64,000 bases of DNA, taken from contig JAPLSW010000032.1 of NCBI GenBank assembly GCA_026398435.1, positions 1 through 64,000 on the forward strand, written 5' to 3'. Under the pieces are notes generated by a model. That model had not been told where the DNA came from. It saw nothing but the letters and a program-made list of their open reading frames with translations, and made no database searches. Origin of the DNA: Chlamydiota bacterium (GTDB lineage: Bacteria > Chlamydiota > Chlamydiia > Chlamydiales > Rhabdochlamydiaceae). Made by a program: the position numbers and the translations under genes. Shown here in pieces: positions 8,127-16,214 of the stretch; within the stretch, counting starts at the first letter, position 1; the number at the start of each line of letters is the position of its first letter.

Positions 8127-10220
8127 ATGGGCAGCAACTATCACTTAAATATTTCCTTTGGTAACAGAAGTTACGAGTTTGATCTTATTGCTAAGGGTAA
8201 AGACTTATCTTCTGGTTATACAGTGATCGCCGCAAATGAAAGAGATCTAGGAATCATTCAACAAATTTTCAAACATGCTCAGATGGATGGCGCCCTTACC
8301 ATCGATACACTAGCTACTAAATTAAGGCTTCTACCTGAAGTATCGCATGTCTGTATGACGGTAACGGCTAAGGCTCATGCTGTTGGCATTTCAACTATTT
8401 TACCGGATCGGACATTATCAGCGCTTCATCCCGCTCCTATAGGTGGGTTCGTAGATAAGGTTGCCTCTACTATCATTGATCCCCTTCAAAAAACCTGCCC
8501 CAAAGGAGCTGGATCGATTGTTATGGTATCCCGATTAACAGAAGGCTTCATGTGTGTTAGTGCTGGAACACGGACTGCCTCAGGCTTAAATCTAGATGGA
8601 CAAACAGCAGCTTTGAATGGACAGACCTCAGCTTTGATTGGATCTGGATCAAAAATGTTCACTTCTCTCTGCTGTATGGCTCTCATTAACAGAGGCGCAC
8701 TCAACAAAAAGGCAATACCTCCCCAGCCTTTAACTTTAAATACCAGAGTATCCGATGTCTTTTCACCTAAACAGATGTTGATATTTGATGATCAAGCTAA
8801 GGCAAGGCAGGTAACGCTCGGCATGCTACTTTCTCATACCTCCGGCCTTGTCTATTCTGCAGATGACAATCGAGATGAAAGAGAAGGAATGAGTTTAAGT
8901 GATATCTTAGATGCCAAGGAACCTGGCTCTGTGAAATTCTATGGTCATCCGGGAGATCAAATCTACTCCTACAGCAATCACATTGGGCTTGCAGCAGCAA
9001 TGCTTGAAATAGCCTGTGAAAAACCTTACGGCGATATCTTGCAAGAAGAGCTATTGACACCACTTGGGATGACCCGAACATCTTATCACTGTCCATCAGA
9101 TGACAATGTCCTTCTCGCCTATCGACCACCTTCACCTAGTGAGGAGAGAGAGTCTCCATCTTCTGTTAAAATGGAAGTGAAAGACCCGATGATGCAAGGC
9201 GCAGGCGGACTTTGGAGCTGCATGGATGATATGGCAAAACTTGGAACAGCATTAGGGGCAGCTCTTAGCGGAAAAGGAGATTTAACTGGTAAAGGGGGCA
9301 GAGTCGTTATTAGCGCAGCCAACCTACAAACCATGATACGCCCTCAGGCTGTCAATGCATCCTGTGGTTTAGCCTTCGACTTGGAGGGTGATGTAGTAGG
9401 AAAAGGGGGAGGAATTCACGGTTATGACTTCAAATTTAAGGTCGATACTAAGAGCGGCTGTTGTGTATCAATGATGTGTAACCATGCGGGCCAAGGAGAC
9501 TTTAGGCGTTATCTTGAAATATCTTCTGATGCACTACATGGGTTAAATCCTAGAATATCTCTTACTGAAGCCGCAAAAAACTCACTAGTAGATATGCAAG
9601 CTACAGAACTACCCATAGAGGAATGTTCTCAGCAATTTAAAGGTTTTTCTGGATGTCTCGCATTCCCAGCAGAGAGACCTCTTACACGAATAAATTTTAA
9701 CGGAACGACCTTACCCGTACAACGGCTGCCATGCACTCCGAGCCGGGGACTAACTGAACGTTATCTGATTGTGGGGGATTCTCCATTTCAAGGAAAAGAA
9801 CTCCAAATTTATCAGGAAAATCATCATGTATATGCCTGCATGTCTGAGGGGTTAGAAGTTTGGTCCTTTGGACAAATTACAAAAACGACATTTCCCGTTG
9901 TTACACCCAGCGAGATTATCGAACAGCTTGCAAGCGCATCCGGCGATTATATCGATACATCTATAGGAGGACCGCCTCCCTATCAAATTCGTGTTGATTA
10001 CGATAAGGGGCTTACCCTATCTTTTCCAGGTTCCCCTCCCTCAAAATGTTTAATTACTGCACGCTCTGACAAGGAAGTAAGCTTTGTAGCCTGTCTTGGT
10101 GGTGAACCACAATGCTATTCCTTTAAATTAATCAGAGATGACACATTAGGCTGGAAACTTATCATTTTACATGCCGAAACTGAAACTCCGATTTGTAAAC
10201 TTCCTCAAACCAAAATTTAA
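8127..10220 (+). CDS. beta-lactamase-fold serine hydrolase (class C/DD-peptidase-like), 697 aa
   Basis: The central part has the class C beta-lactamase/penicillin-binding signature. The S-x-x-K nucleophile motif SGSK is at Ser173-Lys176, Y-S-N begins at Tyr282, and an HGYD segment after GGGI (~residue 430) replaces the usual KTG/HxG box. There are ~130 residues of unfamiliar sequence before the domain and ~220 after it; the C-terminal part looks beta-rich, as in lipocalin-like tails of this family. No signal peptide is visible, so a cytosolic or type III-secreted location is possible. The ATG at 8127 follows AAGGATACCTT. It is probably an esterase or peptidase of unknown substrate rather than a resistance enzyme. 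Confidence 0.8.
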   Translation: MGSNYHLNISFGNRSYEFDLIAKGKDLSSGYTVIAANERDLGIIQQIFKHAQMDGALTIDTLATKLRLLPEVSHVCMTVTAKAHAVGISTILPDRTLSALHPAPIGGFVDKVASTIIDPLQKTCPKGAGSIVMVSRLTEGFMCVSAGTRTASGLNLDGQTAALNGQTSALIGSGSKMFTSLCCMALINRGALNKKAIPPQPLTLNTRVSDVFSPKQMLIFDDQAKARQVTLGMLLSHTSGLVYSADDNRDEREGMSLSDILDAKEPGSVKFYGHPGDQIYSYSNHIGLAAAMLEIACEKPYGDILQEELLTPLGMTRTSYHCPSDDNVLLAYRPPSPSEERESPSSVKMEVKDPMMQGAGGLWSCMDDMAKLGTALGAALSGKGDLTGKGGRVVISAANLQTMIRPQAVNASCGLAFDLEGDVVGKGGGIHGYDFKFKVDTKSGCCVSMMCNHAGQGDFRRYLEISSDALHGLNPRISLTEAAKNSLVDMQATELPIEECSQQFKGFSGCLAFPAERPLTRINFNGTTLPVQRLPCTPSRGLTERYLIVGDSPFQGKELQIYQENHHVYACMSEGLEVWSFGQITKTTFPVVTPSEIIEQLASASGDYIDTSIGGPPPYQIRVDYDKGLTLSFPGSPPSKCLITARSDKEVSFVACLGGEPQCYSFKLIRDDTLGWKLIILHAETETPICKLPQTKI

Positions 10221-10483
10221 AAAATTAACCTTCGGCTAAAGATCCGATTAGCCTAGGCAAAACAACTTCCCCTTCTTTAAGGCGTAGATCCGCACTGGAA
10301 TGTAATGAAAGAGAGCATCTTTCCAATAGTGCATTCCAAGGCGTGTGGCAACACTGATACTTCTGTATTTTCTGGATTGACGATTAGTCAGTCTCTGCCC
10401 AATTTTAATTGAGATTTAGGATATATGAGATAATTACGCAGCACCATGAAAACCCAGGGGACTCTCAGATATTATGCGTCATA

Positions 10484-10503
10484 CTGACCCACAGCTGACC
10501 CAC
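10484..10503 (+). repeat. type A arm-site pair (right arm of island 2)
   Basis: CTGACCCAC at 10484 and 10495, in a ~130-bp block nearly identical to that left of att1 (2450-2597). It probably forms the right arm of island 2. Confidence 0.6.
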
Positions 10504-10573
10504 AAAGGTCAAAAAGAACAAAAAATAGTTGGAAATCAGTTAGAGAGATATTGCAAGTCATTGATTTAGAATA

Positions 10574-10628
10574 TGCTCGGAACAGGAGTCGAACCTGCAC
10601 CCGCTATTAACGGAGAGGATTTTAAGTC
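10574..10628 (-). repeat. att3: partial tRNA-Leu 3' end (attachment-site repeat)
   Basis: The 55 bases are identical to the tRNA-Leu 3' portion; the match stops in the anticodon stem exactly as at att2. The 5' half of the tRNA is absent. Confidence 0.9.
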
Positions 10629-10801
10629 TGCAACTTTGTCCTAAGAGAGCGTTACGCCCCCTGACTTCTCATAGAGGAGCATATCAGTCTATAAAAATTA
10701 AAATCACCAGCAATTATGTAAAATCAGGTGGAGATTTGCAGTGTACTGACCCACCAGTGACCCACAGAAGTTTCTTCAATTCTCTCTAAAGACAACGCAT
10801 T

Positions 10802-11461
10802 TTATTTATAAACATGAGAATACCACATTCTAGGTGCGCCATAACGAGGCTTCTCTCCAGTAAAGTCCATAAACGATCTTAAGACAGAATTAGAAGCATC
10901 ATTATCAATTCTAGCTGTTGCGATAATATTTCGTATTGGAGTGCCTTTTACCTTATATCCCTGGCTTATAAGAGCCGAAACCAAATGGTGAACTACAGCA
11001 TGGGTAAATTCCTTACCATATCCATTTTTCCAATGCTTTTCCTCAGATAAAAAACCGATTTCAATTGTCTCTGGAACAAAGGAAATCCCTTCCTCTGATC
11101 TAATTTTCACAGGCTTTAGAATGATTTGTCCAACAAATTCTCCCGTTTCTCTTTTTACTACAACATAGCCCGCTAAAGGATTATGATCAGTCCAGCGGCT
11201 GAGCCAACGCTTGATTTTTGCGTGCACAGCAGATTCATCCAGAGTCGATCCCGTTCCAACAAGAGCATTGACTCTTTTATCTCCATAAAGAGCAACTAAA
11301 GAAGGTGTGTATTCTTCTGTACAAACCGATAGGATCCTCAGCCTAGCAGTTTCTACTTTAACTGATAATCCTCGAGAGTCGTCTCTTACATCGATCTTTA
11401 CCTCTCCGTATTTTGTATCATACGGGCAAATTGCACCAATTGCGCTTATACTAGAAGCCAT
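10802..11461 (-). CDS. GNAT family N-acetyltransferase (RimJ/RimL-like)
   Basis: The 219-residue protein has a RimL-like GNAT fold from about residue 35: VETARLRILSVC (beta1), GYVVVKRETGEFVGQIILKP (beta2-3), IEIGFLSEEKHWKNGYGKEF (beta4 and acetyl-CoA loop) and an IIATARIDNDASNSVLRSFMDF-type segment (beta5/alpha4). The acetyl-CoA loop reads WKNGYGKE rather than the usual Q/RxxGxG/A, which is typical of RimL types. The first ~33 residues are an extra N-terminal region. It is transcribed after the secreted GNAT gene, 12 bp downstream, with AGGAGG before its ATG. Substrate unknown. Confidence 0.82.
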   Translation of the reverse strand: MASSISAIGAICPYDTKYGEVKIDVRDDSRGLSVKVETARLRILSVCTEEYTPSLVALYGDKRVNALVGTGSTLDESAVHAKIKRWLSRWTDHNPLAGYVVVKRETGEFVGQIILKPVKIRSEEGISFVPETIEIGFLSEEKHWKNGYGKEFTHAVVHHLVSALISQGYKVKGTPIRNIIATARIDNDASNSVLRSFMDFTGEKPRYGAPRMWYSHVYK

Positions 11462-11473
11462 AAAACCTCCTTT

Positions 11474-12043
11474 TTAAAATATTTTTTCCAGTTGAATACA
11501 GAGTTTTGTATCGATATTCGCCTTCTTATTAATAGAATCACTTTCTACAAAACCCAGATACTTATAAAAAGCAATGGCAGATGTGTTAGCTTGCCTTGTC
11601 ACCAAGGAAAGTTTCTGAATACCTCTTTCAGCCCAAGTAATCGAATATACAAGGTTGCTTCCTATCCCACGTCCTTGAAAACCTGGGCTTACGCATAACA
11701 ATTGAAGTACAACGTCTTCCGGAGCATCTTTCCTATCAAAGGAAGCATATCCAATGATCTCATCTTCCAGCTTGGCTACTATCCAGGTCACATGGCCATC
11801 TTGGAGGCTTGCAAGTTCTTCCGCCCAATACCCTTCTAGAACCTGCTCTATATTATCTGTTCCTAAATCTTTTGCTGTCAGTCCAAGTTCCTTATAATTA
11901 CTCAAAAAACTATCCAAAAAAAGATCGTGTATTACATTCATTTCAGAAGTTCCCTTCCATGTAAAGGTGACTTCTTCCGCAAATAGGGAATTTGTAACGA
12001 TGCTGGTGTACAAAACGGCCAAATATAATAGTGTTTTTTTCAT
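11474..12043 (-). CDS. GNAT acetyltransferase with N-terminal signal peptide
   Basis: Residues 1-22 form a typical Sec signal peptide: two lysines, a hydrophobic core and a cleavage-like site after SLFA. A clear GNAT domain follows, with WIVAKLEDEIIGYASF (beta2-3), VLQLLCVSPGFQGRGIGSNLV (beta4 and acetyl-CoA loop GxGxG form) and SLVTRQANTSAIAFYKYLGF (beta5/alpha4). Acetyltransferases need acetyl-CoA and are normally cytosolic, so export is unusual. It may act after release into host cytosol, or the N-terminus may be a membrane anchor. It precedes the second GNAT gene on the same strand and probably shares a transcript. Confidence 0.8.
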   Translation of the reverse strand: MKKTLLYLAVLYTSIVTNSLFAEEVTFTWKGTSEMNVIHDLFLDSFLSNYKELGLTAKDLGTDNIEQVLEGYWAEELASLQDGHVTWIVAKLEDEIIGYASFDRKDAPEDVVLQLLCVSPGFQGRGIGSNLVYSITWAERGIQKLSLVTRQANTSAIAFYKYLGFVESDSINKKANIDTKLCIQLEKIF

Positions 12044-12148
12044 GATTAGTACTTTGTGTATCGCAAATATAAAACGATAAAAAACAGAGAAATAGAATGG
12101 AGCAAAAGCCTAATTTTTTCAAAGTTTTAAGCAAGGTGTGGAATGGTT

Positions 12149-12712
12149 TTACACCGTACTTAGATGGCAGCTTTCTATCTTTTTTAATAATTCTAAAGGA
12201 GAATCATCGACAATGAGCTGTTGGTAGACAGCTGGCCGGATAAACTGAGATGTAGTCGCATGCTCTAAAAATTCCAAGAGAAGTTTATAATAGCCATAGC
12301 TATTGAGCAGAGCGCATGGTTTTTTATGAAGTCCTAAGGAGGCCCAAGTGAACACTTCAAAAAATTCTTCTAGAGATCCATGACCACCTGGCAGCAAAAC
12401 AAAAGCATCTGCAAGCTCTGCCATTAGAGCTTTGCGCTCGTGAAGAGAATTGACAATATGCAACTCCGTGAGCCCCTTGTGCGCCAGTTCCCTATCTGCA
12501 AGATGCTGCGGGATGACGCCAATCACCTCTCCACCGGCTTCAAGCATAGTTTCTGCTAGAACCCCCATAAGCCCAACGGTTGCTCCTCCATATACAAGGC
12601 GTGCATTCATACCATGAAGTGCGTTCGCAAGAGCTTTTGCAGCCTCAGTATATTCTGGTCTGTCGCCTGAACTGGAGCCACAAAAAATGGCAATTGTTAA
12701 CTTATTTTCCAT
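12149..12712 (-). CDS. LOG family protein (TIGR00730-like nucleotide phosphoribohydrolase)
   Basis: The 187-residue protein matches the LOG family: IAIFCGSSSGDRPEY at the N-terminus, RLVYGGATVGLMG, and the signature LLPGGHGSLEEFFEVFTWASLGLHKKPCALLNSYGYY split over residues ~105-145 (family PGGxGTxxE; here Ser replaces Thr). Characterised members cleave ribose-5-phosphate from nucleoside monophosphates, including cytokinin precursors. It runs in the same direction as the two GNAT genes, with a 105-bp gap that could hold a promoter. Full family length. Confidence 0.9.
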   Translation of the reverse strand: MENKLTIAIFCGSSSGDRPEYTEAAKALANALHGMNARLVYGGATVGLMGVLAETMLEAGGEVIGVIPQHLADRELAHKGLTELHIVNSLHERKALMAELADAFVLLPGGHGSLEEFFEVFTWASLGLHKKPCALLNSYGYYKLLLEFLEHATTSQFIRPAVYQQLIVDDSPLELLKKIESCHLSTV

Positions 12713-12981
12713 ATAGATCCTGGAAGTTGAGAGGCTGGTTATCTACGATTTTCTTCGATATCGTGTAAAAAAATCAATTAGAAATAGCCCATTCCGCTAT
12801 GTTCGAATAAGCTTCTTTTTCCATGCAAATGAGAAGTAAATCTTTTACCTCCAAGCCTTTAAGGAATTGCACGCCACTCTAGTCAATAAAAAAACTTTAA
12901 CCATTAGCGTTTAATTCGATTGAACTAAATTAATTAGTTTATTATAATGCTTATTATAAACAACTAAACAGATGTTTTTAT

Positions 12982-13248
12982 ATGGCATTTGATGTAACAA
13001 TAAGAAACGTAACAAGTCAACTTGATCAGCTCGAGAGCTTGTATCCAGTAAGCCCTAAAGCGGCTAAAACTGTGATCAATGATCTGCAAATAATTTCTGA
13101 GCGGATTTCAAATTTACTTAGGAGCGGTGACAGAACTCCTGGCGAAATGCTTTCAGTTCAAATACAGATGAGTAGGATCAGTCTCTTACTTGGTTCTATT
13201 GACAATCCCATACCAACATTTAATTTTAAGCTTCATATTCAGAGGTAG
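12982..13248 (+). CDS. small protein with weak resemblance to type III secretion inner-rod C-termini
   Basis: This 88-residue helical protein has no confidently recognised family. Its second half (TPGEMLSVQIQMSRISLLLG) has the shape of the C-terminal helix of type III secretion rod/needle proteins (P-x-x-L-L-x-x-Q). That is only a pattern resemblance. The promoter region at 12953-12975 contains TATAAACAACTAA followed by CAGAT, also found in the type B arm sequence. The stop at 13248 is 28 bp before the structured repeat. Existence as a gene is supported by length and reading frame only. Confidence 0.45.
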   Translation: MAFDVTIRNVTSQLDQLESLYPVSPKAAKTVINDLQIISERISNLLRSGDRTPGEMLSVQIQMSRISLLLGSIDNPIPTFNFKLHIQR

Positions 13249-13276
13249 TGGCGGCACAAATTGCGCTTAAAGAGTA

Positions 13277-13655
13277 GTGAAGCCTCCCCTAAGCTAAAGA
13301 CTTAGGGGCTTCTTGAGAAATCAGGGAGCACTTCACAAGACTACGGATATGAGACTTGAAATATCTGTAAACGATACGACAGAAATAGGCACCCCAGAAT
13401 GCCGACTCAGTTCGGGGCTCTGCGGATTATGGTTAAACAGTCCTGAGGGAAGCGATAGTGCTATAATCGTTAAACCTGTCGATATCCGATCGAGAGTAAG
13501 TCGGATTGAATAGTTTATCTCAAAGCTATTTATACGCATTACCTGCGCCTCAGGGGGACTGTAATATTTTAGCAGTTGTACTGGGGCATTTTTAACTGCA
13601 TAATTCATCCGCAGGACTGAAAGATCCAGCGGTTTTCTTATGTCATTTTTATAAA
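13277..13655 (+). ncRNA. candidate structured RNA / dispersed repeat, copy 1
   Basis: The 379-bp element is repeated in inverted orientation at 58950-59328. Read on this strand it folds into several hairpins. GTGAAG (13277) pairs with CTTCAC (13331) around a CCCCTAAG/CTTAGGGG hairpin. ACGGATAT/ATATCTGT spans 13343-13368. CCCC-A-GAA/TTCGGGG around an 11-nt loop spans 13392-13417. The 3' end is CCGCAGGA/TCCAGCGG (13609-13632) followed by TTTTCTT, an intrinsic terminator. Several stems differ from copy 2 by paired changes that keep base pairing. It lies between two small genes. It could be an ncRNA gene or a small non-autonomous mobile element; no known RNA family was recognised. Confidence 0.7.
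13609..13640 (+). terminator. intrinsic terminator at the 3' end of structured RNA copy 1
   Basis: CCGCAGGA and TCCAGCGG form an interrupted stem around an 8-nt loop (CTGAAAGA), followed by TTTTCTTATG. Copy 2 keeps the stem and differs by one loop base. This sets the sense strand of the element. Confidence 0.65.
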
Positions 13656-13656
13656 A

Positions 13657-13941
13657 TTGCCCGAAGGCGATCGTATAAGAATTTTTCGAATAATAGATCC
13701 AAGAAGCTCCAGAGTCTCCTATGAGACCACTGAGCCGCTGCCAGACAGAGTTTCTGCCAGAGTAGCTACCTGCCCTGAATTACTCGAACTTTTTGAGTTA
13801 GCAAAAAGTGGTAAAGCTCAAATTTTACATGACGATCTTCATGAAGGTAGAACACTCGGTGTCATAGGAAGACAAGCTATTTACCAGAAGTGTGCTCCTC
13901 CTGAGCACTTTAAAGTCCCTCCTGCTAGAAAACTTCGTTAA
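13657..13941 (+). CDS. small hypothetical protein (possible remnant)
   Basis: This is an open frame of ~94 codons beginning at a TTG directly after the structured repeat, with no ATG and no clear ribosome binding site. The product is charged, has no signal peptide and no recognised domain; a central segment ELLELFELAKSGKAQIL is predicted helical. Because the frame is open into the repeat, this may be the tail of a gene cut by insertion of the repeat. Low certainty that it is expressed. Confidence 0.35.
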   Translation: MPEGDRIRIFRIIDPRSSRVSYETTEPLPDRVSARVATCPELLELFELAKSGKAQILHDDLHEGRTLGVIGRQAIYQKCAPPEHFKVPPARKLR

Positions 13942-14058
13942 AAGCGCATGATTTACATGCACTTTCATAGAGATTTTATACAAAAATCATTCCTCAAACT
14001 CTCATATGCATGGAGAGTTTAGGAAATTGGATTAACTTAGAAAATAGGAAATTTACTA

Positions 14059-14704
14059 ATGAACGCAATAGCTTCGATGGCATGGAATTTTGGAGCCTCA
14101 ACAGAAAGAGGAGTTACACAAGCTCTTTGTTTTACCAATAGAGCTCGAGGAGCAAGCACCTCTCAGAAGGTCGCAATTGTAAGTGCCGCTGTCATCTTAG
14201 GGATTGCCATGATGGCATCGATGCAAAAAGGTTCTTTTATTGAACACCTGAAAACTCCTGCTACAAAATACTGGCCCTTTTCAGATGCCGTGCTTATCAG
14301 AGGTTTTAATGTGGATACATTGGATCTTTCGGGAAAGATGGGAACTGTTGGTCCTCGATTGTTTCCGGGGGAATCCTTACAGAAACTCAGCAAATGATGA
14401 GAAACATCAACACTACACTTCAAACCGCTGGTTTCACCATGCAAGATGTAACTGAATGTAAACTCATGATAGCAGATATAGATAAGAATTGGAAAATTGT
14501 CAGTGATGAGTATGCCAAGTTTTCCCTGATGAAACATTCCCTGCTAGAAGCGCTTTTGGTGTTTCAGGTCTTGCCTTGGATGGACTTGTAGAGGGCACCT
14601 GCAGAGCTGCTAAAACTACTACAGTTACTCGAAAGGTAGAATATGCAATACTAAGCATTAAAAGAATTTTTTTGAAAATCTTAACCGGCAGCCACCCCTC
14701 ATAG
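14059..14704 (+). pseudogene. RidA (YjgF)-like gene with N-terminal membrane segment, two frameshifts
   Basis: The frame starts at 14059 with ~35 residues, then a hydrophobic helix (VAIVSAAVILGIAMMAS), then a RidA-like start (YWPFSDAVLIRGFN, LDLSGKMGT). Near 14370 a GGGG run lacks one G, ending the frame at 14397. The next frame continues with TETQQMMRNINTTLQ, AGFTMQDVTECKLM and WKIVSDEYAKF. Near 14520 a TTTT run lacks one T. The third frame then gives DETFPARSAFGVSGLALDG and the RidA C-terminus, ending at 14704. RidA proteins deaminate reactive enamine/imine intermediates. Both lesions are in homopolymers, so sequencing error is a real alternative. Confidence 0.75.
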
Positions 14705-14850
14705 CGTTCTTTCTTCCGTTAATTGTTTAATTCGAGAAAGGAGACCTAGCTCAATCTGGCTATTATCTGCAAATAATAAATACTAATGATTCCACATGTA
14801 CTTTAAAAAGAAAAACGGCTATACTTTATGCCTAAATTAAAGGAAATTTC

Positions 14851-15519
14851 ATGGCAACTGCAACATCTGTTTCAAAAACTACCCTCTCGGCATGTCCCCT
14901 TCCGTTAACGGCATGCAATCACTGCGGAACTACCGATAAGAAGCTTGATACGTGTGGTCGTTGCCATATCGAAAAATATTGCAGCCGAACTTGCCAAGCA
15001 GCTGCTTGGCCCAAACATAAGCTAGTTTGCCTGGTTGAGGTAAAGAAAAAAGCTGATCCTTCTCCAAAAACCATAGAAGCAGTGGCCAGATGGACCGGGA
15101 AAAGATTTGGGGAGCTTCGAGGACATCGTATTATAGATAAAGATGTACGCATCCTTTCTCATACGGGTGGATTTGCTATTTTTCTTCCAGAAGGATTATG
15201 GAGAAAACTGGATTATCAAGTGCCTCTTACATTCCCAGAAAATGAAAGTTCTGAGTGTTGGATAGCAGGCAAAGGATTTGCATTTATAAAATGTGATGTT
15301 AATCCTTCCGAGGTGGAAGGCTCTGGTAGAGATTTTATCTCCGATAACCTCGAGACTGCGCTTGCTAAAATTGAAACCTTTGCTAGGAAAAATTTCTTTG
15401 ATAATAGACAAGCATATCCTGATAGCAGCTACTTTACTCACGGTTCATTCAAAGACAGTCCAGATATGCCACGCCCATTTAGGCTCCGATTAGGTGGGAA
15501 TTTTCGATATCAATTTTAG
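14851..15519 (+). CDS. MYND-type zinc finger protein (candidate host-directed effector)
   Basis: Residues 22-60 of this 222-residue protein form a MYND finger: C22-x2-C25, C35-x2-C38, Y43-C44-x3-C48-Q, W53, H56-K and C60, all in canonical spacing. MYND fingers are protein-binding modules common in eukaryotes and rare in bacteria. The remaining ~160 residues match nothing I know. There is no signal peptide, as expected for type III secretion. The ATG at 14851 is preceded by AAAGGAAATTTC. Nearby small unknown genes on the same strand may be related cargo. A role inside the amoeba host is inference. Confidence 0.8.
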   Translation: MATATSVSKTTLSACPLPLTACNHCGTTDKKLDTCGRCHIEKYCSRTCQAAAWPKHKLVCLVEVKKKADPSPKTIEAVARWTGKRFGELRGHRIIDKDVRILSHTGGFAIFLPEGLWRKLDYQVPLTFPENESSECWIAGKGFAFIKCDVNPSEVEGSGRDFISDNLETALAKIETFARKNFFDNRQAYPDSSYFTHGSFKDSPDMPRPFRLRLGGNFRYQF

Positions 15520-15577
15520 ACTTTTTCTTCATTGAAATAACTATTATTTACCAACCATTTATAATAAGAGGGTTTTT

Positions 15578-16072
15578 ATGTCTTCATCTGTTAATTTACT
15601 TGGATTGCCAGCAGCTACGTTTGGGTTAGCTGGTATTCATATAGGCAATTTAGTTAGCCGAGAAGTTGCAAAGCAGGACAAGGGGTTTAGGGCCCAATAT
15701 GATCCTGCAAGAAATAAAATTACAATCTTGAATACTTCTGACCTGCCTCCATCCGTTCTTCACAATCTATTATACGAAACTCCTGCATCCCGTGAATATG
15801 ATAGTTGGACATGGTATCCAGTGATTAATGAAGAACGAAATACTGAAGGAAACCTAGAAATTCATTTTTCTCCTTTGAAGCCGGGTGTAGACCATTTAAG
15901 AGGTCCTTGTGGTGAATTTATTTTAACGTCGATTTCAGGGTATTATGCTGGAAGTTTTCCAGTGGTTTTGCCCCCAACTTCAACAGAAGATCGCAGGTCG
16001 AACTTGCTACGAGCGAGAATGTTTTACACGATAGAAAAAGGCCCTATAAAAGAGTTTCAAAGACTAGCTTGA
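15578..16072 (+). CDS. hypothetical protein, 164 aa
   Basis: The gene is a plausible expressed frame with AGAGGG upstream of the ATG. Residues ~8-30 are mildly hydrophobic (LPAATFGLAGIHIGNLV) but lack the charge pattern of a signal peptide. The rest is soluble with beta-rich character. No family is recognised. It follows the MYND-finger gene by 58 bp on the same strand and may share its transcript. Confidence 0.6.
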   Translation: MSSSVNLLGLPAATFGLAGIHIGNLVSREVAKQDKGFRAQYDPARNKITILNTSDLPPSVLHNLLYETPASREYDSWTWYPVINEERNTEGNLEIHFSPLKPGVDHLRGPCGEFILTSISGYYAGSFPVVLPPTSTEDRRSNLLRARMFYTIEKGPIKEFQRLA

Positions 16073-16214
16073 TTTTTTGGGCCCCAACCTAATTTTTGTT
16101 CTATGATGGCATAACGGCATTCCTGGAAAATCGAGGCCAAAGATTTGCGATGATCTATTCGCTCGCATGAGCGCACTATTCGAGAATGTTAAAAAAAAGA
16201 TATAGGAAATACAT

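Larger units (their letters stand above)
5404..10628. mobile_element. island 2: 5.2-kb integrase-less cassette between att2 and att3
   Basis: Boundaries are tRNA-Leu 3' fragments. Type A arms lie just inside each end (5576/5587 on the left, 10484/10495 on the right). Cargo is a Schlafen-type regulator and a large serine hydrolase transcribed divergently. No recombinase gene is present. The left ~190 bp is a near copy of the left end of island 3. Confidence 0.6.

Noticed and set aside
12982-13248. Firm call as a type III secretion rod protein
   Set aside because: The resemblance rests on one helix pattern in a short protein with no neighbouring secretion genes, so it stays a weak remark.
13333-13608. 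91-codon minus-strand frame inside the structured repeat
   Set aside because: Copy 2 has an in-frame stop (TGA after SPPE) early in the matching frame, and base changes follow stem pairing rather than codon positions.
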